NCBI RefSeq assembly: GCF_032268605.1
Contig: NZ_CP130318.1
Span: 3,134,001-3,198,000 of the forward strand
Length of the DNA stretch: 64,000 nucleotides
Reading direction: 5' to 3'
DNA from: Paenibacillus aurantius
GTDB taxonomy: Bacteria > Bacillota > Bacilli > Paenibacillales > NBRC-103111
The notes under the pieces were generated by a model. It saw nothing but the letters and a program-made list of their open reading frames with translations, was not told where the DNA came from and did no database searches. Of the stretch, positions 60,907 through 64,000 are shown piece by piece (positions within the stretch are counted from its first letter, which is position 1; each line of letters starts with the position of its first letter). Both the position numbers and the translations under genes were made by a program.

Positions 60907-62595
60907 TTAGAGGTGTTCAGAGGGCTCAGACTGAATGAAATTCAAATGTTTCATTCGGTTTAGGACAGATAATACCTCATTAATTCTTGGTAATTCAAGC
61001 CATCTTTCGAAACCGGGAAAAAAGGAAGAAAATACAATGTCCACCCCTTCCTTCTCCATATCATCAAGAACTTTTTTGATCTTATCATGAAGGAAGATGA
61101 GGCGATCCTGATTGCTTACAGCGATTTTTCGAAGTAAAAAGGCAATAGCGGCAAGCTGGGCGTGCGATGTGATATTGTAAAGCCCTCGGAAATCAATTTG
61201 TTCATCACCTATCATCAGGTATCCCATGGATGAGACCATCAGCTTTTCTGTCCCACTACCCTTTGGATAGCTCGAAAAGTGATCGGCGGTTATTTTTCTT
61301 TCTATCTCCCACTTGGTAAAGGGGACCCGTTCGCGTGGTTTGTCGTGTTTACATAACTGTTTTGCTTCCTCGGTTACGTTTTTGGGCACAAAATTGTCCA
61401 TCAGGATGATTTGATCGGCAACGGATAAAAATTCACCGCTGCCTCCAATAACAAGAACGGAAGATACGCCAACTGCCTCATAAAGCTCCCTGACACGTTC
61501 CGTAAAAGGGGTAATGGGTTCATGCTTGATTAAGGAACGCATTTTGATGTCTTGGATCATAAAATTCGTGGCACTTCTGTCTTAATCTATAAGAAGAAGT
61601 TTACACCCGATGTTGATGGCTTCCATAATATTTGCGGCTTGTGAGGTGGAACCGGAGGCGTAGTCCGTCGAGAACTGTTCAGCCGAACCATGGGGTATCC
61701 ATTTTATGAAAGGCGTAATATTGATATTTTTGATGGAACGGCCTTCCTCCGCCGATATTTCCATGGCACTTTGTTCGGTAACCACAAATTCTCGTCCATC
61801 GCCCAGGATATGATTGTAAATCCCTGAATTAAGTGCGTCCAGCAAGGTGCTTTTCCCCGAATAACCACCGCCGGTGATGACCGTCACTCCCTGTTTGATC
61901 CCCATTCCGCGCAAACCACAAATTTCAACTTCAACATCTTCCGGGGATGTAAAAGGCAAGGCACCCTCCAGCGGCCCGCTGTTGTCTTTATTTCTTGGCA
62001 AAATGCTGCCATTCGCAATAAACGCACAATAATCACTGGATTTCAGCCATTCTCGAATCCTATTTTGTTTATCTGCCAATTCATAGGCAGCCTGCATTTG
62101 GATGAGATCGAACTCGGCAATAAGCTTTTCTACCGCTTTTGGAAGCATTTTGCAGAGCATGCGCATCGCTTTATCATTATTCTGGAAGGGGAGCTGAACC
62201 GTAATCATCAAGCATAAATAGCAGTTGTCCGGCAGGACTTCGACAAAAGAGGCATTACGGTGCAGAACCGCATTCGTTGGACGAAAGCAATAAAAAGCAC
62301 CGTTTTCTTTATCGGGACGTGAGCGGTTATAGATGGATTCATTTAATGCCTCGATATGAGGAACCCATTCCCTTAGGGCAAAATCGGAGAGAACCACCGG
62401 ATCCCTATTTTCATCTAAGCCTAGTCGGTCAAATGGGATTTTTATGGTGATACATGGTTTATCCAGGGTGAGTTTATGGGTCCGGTCAATGCAATAGGCA
62501 ACATCATGGTTCCAATAGGTTGGGTCTTCGTAAATTATACCGTAAGAGGACTGGTTGGATTGTAAGGAGCGAAAATATTGAGCGAGTCTTTTAAT
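60907..62595 (-). pseudogene. ABC-class ATPase gene (PF09818-type) interrupted at the Walker B glutamate
   Basis: The full frame encodes about 562 residues, the usual size. It shows the P-loop VITGGGYSGKST and the signature-like DYASGSTSQAANIMEAI. Translation then hits TAA at 61584-61582 right after KLLLID; the family reads LLLIDED there, so a Glu codon GAA has become TAA. The frame then continues SATNFMIQD to the end at 60907. The likely start codon is ATT at 62595, with AAGGA upstream, not ATG. The natural role of this ATPase class is unknown. Confidence 0.8.
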
Positions 62596-62807
62596 AAAGC
62601 ATCATCCTTTCTTATTAGCAAAGCGGTGAATAACGGGAAACGATGCCGAAGTTAAAACGATACCTCAAGAAGGGGGCCCCTTATCCTTTGGAACAAGGTG
62701 ACGACGAAACGGGTCCTCCCCTAATCTCCAGGCAGGAGCCTGTTCAAACATAATATCTATTCCCCCTAATGGAGTGGTTGCCTTGACCGACTTTTTGTCC
62801 TAAAAAA

Positions 62808-62840
62808 AATGACAGCCACTCTGGGAGTGGCTGTCATAGA
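62808..62840 (-). terminator. Strong terminator upstream of the ABC-class ATPase gene
   Basis: A 13-bp perfect stem, ATGACAGCCACTC (62810-62822) with its complement at 62826-62838, followed on the minus strand by eight T. Confidence 0.85.
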
Positions 62841-62871
62841 CCAGTTAGGAAGCTTAAGCGCTCCTTCTGCC

Positions 62872-62911
62872 TAAATATAAAAGCCCTGAGAGTGAATCCT
62901 ACCCTCAGAGC
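62872..62911 (-). terminator. Terminator directly after the 14-codon frame
   Basis: GCTCTGAG pairs with CTCAGGGC (62911-62904 with 62890-62883, one G-T pair), followed by TTTATATTT on the minus strand. It begins 24 bases after the short peptide stop. Confidence 0.65.
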
Positions 62912-62934
62912 CTAATGAATTCGTAGAAAAATAA

Positions 62935-62979
62935 CTAAAAAGCACCATGAGGATAAAACGTATATTTTTTTGTTTTCAT
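62935..62979 (-). CDS. Very short peptide gene (14 residues), tentative
   Basis: ATG at 62979 follows an excellent ribosome binding site (GAGGTGAGG, three to eight bases away). The product is MKTKKYTFYPHGAF, basic at the start and aromatic in the middle. A terminator follows 24 bases after the stop, so a transcript carrying only this peptide is possible. It could be a signalling or leader peptide, or the surviving start of a decayed gene. The surrounding 62596-63062 gap holds otherwise only two hairpins. Confidence 0.4.
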   Translation of the reverse strand: MKTKKYTFYPHGAF

Positions 62980-63062
62980 TGTCCTCACCTCGTTACGATT
63001 TATTTTTACATCACAAACATATCATTAAGATCGTCCACTATAAAGGGAAAGATTAATTATAA

Positions 63063-63572
63063 TTAACTCAACCCCTGGCAGGCTTTCGCCATAAATTCGA
63101 TAGCCGAATAGGACACCACCTGCCGGTCCCGATAAACCGAGCGCACGGCATCCGGGTCTTGGCTTAGAAATCCTTTCTGGAGAATGGCGACCGGAAACCC
63201 CCGTTCCGCGGCGCCATTGGTCGTGAAGGTGACGCAGTATTCCGCGGAGAAGCCCGCCGTCACCACGAATTTCACGCCGCGGTCGCGAAGAAGCTGCTCC
63301 AGATTCGTTTGCCAGAAAGCGTTGGAGTATTCTTTCTCCACCCGAAGATCGTCCGGTTCCACGGCAATCTGTGGAATAATGTTCCGGACTTCCGGATTGA
63401 GATCGTGCTGACGGCCCTCCATATCTTGAATGTGAACCACGGGATGGCCTGTCTTGCGCAGGATATTCGAAACATAGTTGATATACTCGCACGCTGACTC
63501 TATCTGGCGCTTGTCTACGGAATCATCGAGGAACAGCTTCTGCATGTCGATGATCAAGAATGCGATTTTCAT
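63063..63572 (-). CDS. Isochorismatase-family cysteine hydrolase
   Basis: A 169-residue hydrolase. The triad is Asp in LIIDMQKLF, Lys in VEKEYSNAF and Cys in SAEYCVTFTT. Within this family the sequence resembles general cysteine hydrolases rather than nicotinamidase, which has a His-rich metal site absent here. The substrate is unknown. It is only distantly similar to the hydrolase at 11691-12236. Confidence 0.82.
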   Translation of the reverse strand: MKIAFLIIDMQKLFLDDSVDKRQIESACEYINYVSNILRKTGHPVVHIQDMEGRQHDLNPEVRNIIPQIAVEPDDLRVEKEYSNAFWQTNLEQLLRDRGVKFVVTAGFSAEYCVTFTTNGAAERGFPVAILQKGFLSQDPDAVRSVYRDRQVVSYSAIEFMAKACQGLS

Positions 63573-63624
63573 GATCGGCCTCCTTATCCTAATATCCTAT
63601 TGTCGCCACTCGCCTACTTCTCTA

Positions 63625-64000
63625 TTAATAGCGACTGAGAATGATCTTTAGCTTGGTCTTTAAAAGATCCTCCAGTTCCTTTATGTGTTCGTAGATTATA
63701 GCGGTTTCCGACGGGTTTAGAATTTCAATACAATATTTGCTGAATCCGGCTGGCCAGGTATATCCCAATTCATTCAAGGATAGGTTTGCCTTGCAGCAAG
63801 GCAGGATGGTCATCAAGTTACGGAACTTGGTCAGGTAAGCTTTATTCATTTCCTCTTGCCACCAATTGGGATCTATCTCCTTTGAGCAAACGGGACAGAC
63901 AATTTGTTCAAAATTGCTCCCCTGGTCGATAAATTCAATCTCTTCGAAGCGGTTTACTTCAATGGTCTCCTTAAAAAGCGTCTTTAGTAGGGAGACGGCT
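63625..64000 (-). CDS. Hypothetical protein with Cys pairs, 5' end outside the window
   Basis: The start lies beyond the window. The visible 124 codons include VCPVCSKEID and later ILPCCKAN, two Cys pairs that could bind zinc, then GYTWPAGFSKYCIEILNPS. There is no membrane segment. I do not recognise the family. It ends about 50 bases before the cysteine hydrolase gene on the same strand. Confidence 0.6.
   Translation of the reverse strand, partial: AVSLLKTLFKETIEVNRFEEIEFIDQGSNFEQIVCPVCSKEIDPNWWQEEMNKAYLTKFRNLMTILPCCKANLSLNELGYTWPAGFSKYCIEILNPSETAIIYEHIKELEDLLKTKLKIILSRY

Noticed and set aside
1-64000. tRNA, rRNA, CRISPR or insertion sequence
   Set aside because: Looked for while reading both strands; no cloverleaf, rRNA-like block, regular spacer array or transposase frame was found. 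A tRNAscan or CRISPR search would be the decisive test.

Overview
The window looks like part of a Paenibacillus-type (Bacillota, Paenibacillaceae) chromosome. The evidence is moderate GC, strong AGGAGG-type ribosome binding sites, sigma-A promoters, T-box and ZTP leaders, cre-like sites, Lpl-type sugar ABC transporters without their own ATPase, and YesN-type response regulators. No rRNA, tRNA, CRISPR array, transposase or phage gene was seen. Most genes lie on the minus strand.

Layout: (1) 1-1789, a two-component pair cut by the window edge. (2) 1964-7057, a sugar-oxidation operon (DapA-type aldolase, SDR dehydrogenase, mutarotase, enolase-superfamily dehydratase) divergent from an IclR regulator, with cre-like sites and ATTGTAT-type inverted repeats between them. 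(3) 7146-21500, mixed metabolism: a Rieske protein, Nudix hydrolases, a HIT protein, a T-box-controlled methyltransferase, a gluconate-dehydrogenase-like operon, an MFS exporter and an aldo/keto reductase. (4) 21611-24796, a secreted family 8 polysaccharide lyase. (5) 25074-37185, small regulators, a MerR-controlled oxidoreductase operon, a T-box-controlled glutaminyl-tRNA synthetase and a ZTP-riboswitch-controlled DJ-1/PfpI gene. (6) 37252-47479, surface and glycan genes: a DUF4082 protein, a discoidin-domain phosphoesterase, two tandem GH123-like genes, a HupE/UreJ-type pair and a metallo-beta-lactamase-fold hydrolase. (7) 47589-59683, a large IclR-linked catabolic cluster with an ABC importer and eight enzymes, followed by a DppA-type aminopeptidase. 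(8) 59680-64000, a CYTH protein, an acetyltransferase, a broken ABC-class ATPase gene, a cysteine hydrolase and a partial gene.

The most promising possibly undescribed system is region 7. It holds an Lpl-type importer, three amidohydrolase-2 paralogs, an enolase-superfamily enzyme that seems to lack one catalytic lysine, and creatininase-, RidA-, Gfo/Idh/MocA- and RraA-family proteins. I cannot match this set to a known pathway. A second theme is gene damage. A histidine phosphatase and an ABC-class ATPase each carry one in-frame stop. A gluQ gene has an internal deletion. One acetyltransferase is frameshifted, and three reading frames lack a canonical start codon where one is expected. Real decay and sequencing error cannot be told apart from this sequence alone.
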